Source: Tricholomella constricta
Lineage: Eukaryota; Basidiomycota; Agaricomycetes; Agaricales; Lyophyllaceae
Reading direction: 5' to 3'
DNA: 64,000 bases
NCBI GenBank assembly: GCA_013368375.1
Contig: JAACJP010000001.1
Location: forward strand, 1-64,000
Part shown: piece by piece, positions 63,481 through 64,000 of the stretch
Layout of the letters: each line of letters starts with the position of its first letter
Position numbering within the stretch: the stretch's first letter is position 1
Translations under genes and position numbers: made by a program
Notes under the pieces: generated by a model
The model's database searches: none
Told to the model about the DNA's origin: nothing
What the model saw: only the letters and a program-made list of their open reading frames with translations

Positions 63481-64000
63481 GCCCATTTAAGCGTGAGATA
63501 TATGGTGTATTTATTATGTAGTTATTTATAATACATCCAAAAAATGATTGTCAATTAAATGATGAGTTTATTTACAATATATTCCGCAGAAAAGTCCACC
63601 TCAAAATCGGTGACAATATCAAAGATAAAAGAAATACAATCATATTCCATTCGCTGGCAAAAACTCGAAATTATTTGTAATACTATCACCATTTATCCAG
63701 GGAGCATATGTTGAACATGTGGTAAAATATAGTTGATGCATTTGTTTATCATACTAATGGTCTATCGGCAAGAGATTGATCGGGAGTTTTATTTTAAATA
63801 TATTCCGACATATGATCGATGCGATCATATCAAGGAATTGACATCACATGCCAGTAATCATAACGGCCACCACACTCGACGACGTGACGAGATAATATAG
63901 ATACAATATTACAATAAGGAGGGTAGGGCCGGCAAGCGGCAAAGCCCGCTACCTTGCGCGGTTTAGAAAGACAAAGTAGACACTGACAAATTTTATATTT
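63481..64000. other. AT-rich, no gene seen
   Basis: No frame or repeat that I can support. Confidence 0.45.

Overview
The window looks like a transposon-dense block from a filamentous basidiomycete, probably an Agaricomycete. Three things suggest this: short fungal introns (45-60 nt, GTAAG donors, CTRAY-like branch sites), a KDZ transposase with a CxC2 cysteine cluster, and Tnp2 (CACTA) and Tad1-like LINE elements of the kind common in mushroom-forming fungi. I see no rRNA, tRNA, CRISPR array or bacterial-type operon. Almost everything is a mobile element or a broken gene caught between elements.

Region 1 (1-9157, minus strand) is a Ty3/gypsy element. It has an LTR, a long Gag, and a Pol reached by a probable -1 frameshift. 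Pol carries two consecutive retropepsin domains, then RT and RNase H, and stops before integrase. Positions 1-2312 repeat 6846-9157 exactly as far as I compared, so this is a tandem duplication with a 6845-bp period running off the left edge. Region 2 (9158-11388) holds a decayed JmjC-type gene (minus) and a plus-strand fragment of an unidentified gene.

Region 3 (11389-41676) is a tandem array of about 6.61 kb, four full units plus a fifth LINE. Each unit has four parts: the 3' part of a Tad1-like LINE (minus), a scrap of the gene at 11136, the 5' part of the same LINE family (plus), and the 3' end of a second gypsy element (chromovirus, minus). Target-site duplications show the array grew by recombination between two LINE copies, LINE-A at 11389 and LINE-B at 37838. 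Region 4 (41692-45523) is the body of that chromovirus, broken by LINE-B and by two plus-strand LINE fragments (44235-44905, 45531-46452).

Region 5 (46453-about 60660) is best read as a decayed KDZ transposon. It holds two companion-like genes on the left and a frameshifted KDZ transposase on the right, all sprinkled with a CCGCGG-core palindrome. A CACTA-type element (49487-56541, TIRs plus a 3-bp TGA duplication) sits between the divergent halves. That element carries an apparently intact 355-aa gene and a truncated Tnp2, and is itself split by LINE-C (52179-56311). Region 6 (60661-64000) has G-rich repeats, a degenerate array with a period near 179 bp, and an ORF1 fragment of another LINE.

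Inferred order of events: KDZ, then CACTA into KDZ, then LINE-C into CACTA; chromovirus, then LINE-B; LINE-A into the unknown gene; and last the array expansion and the gypsy tandem duplication, whose copies are nearly identical.
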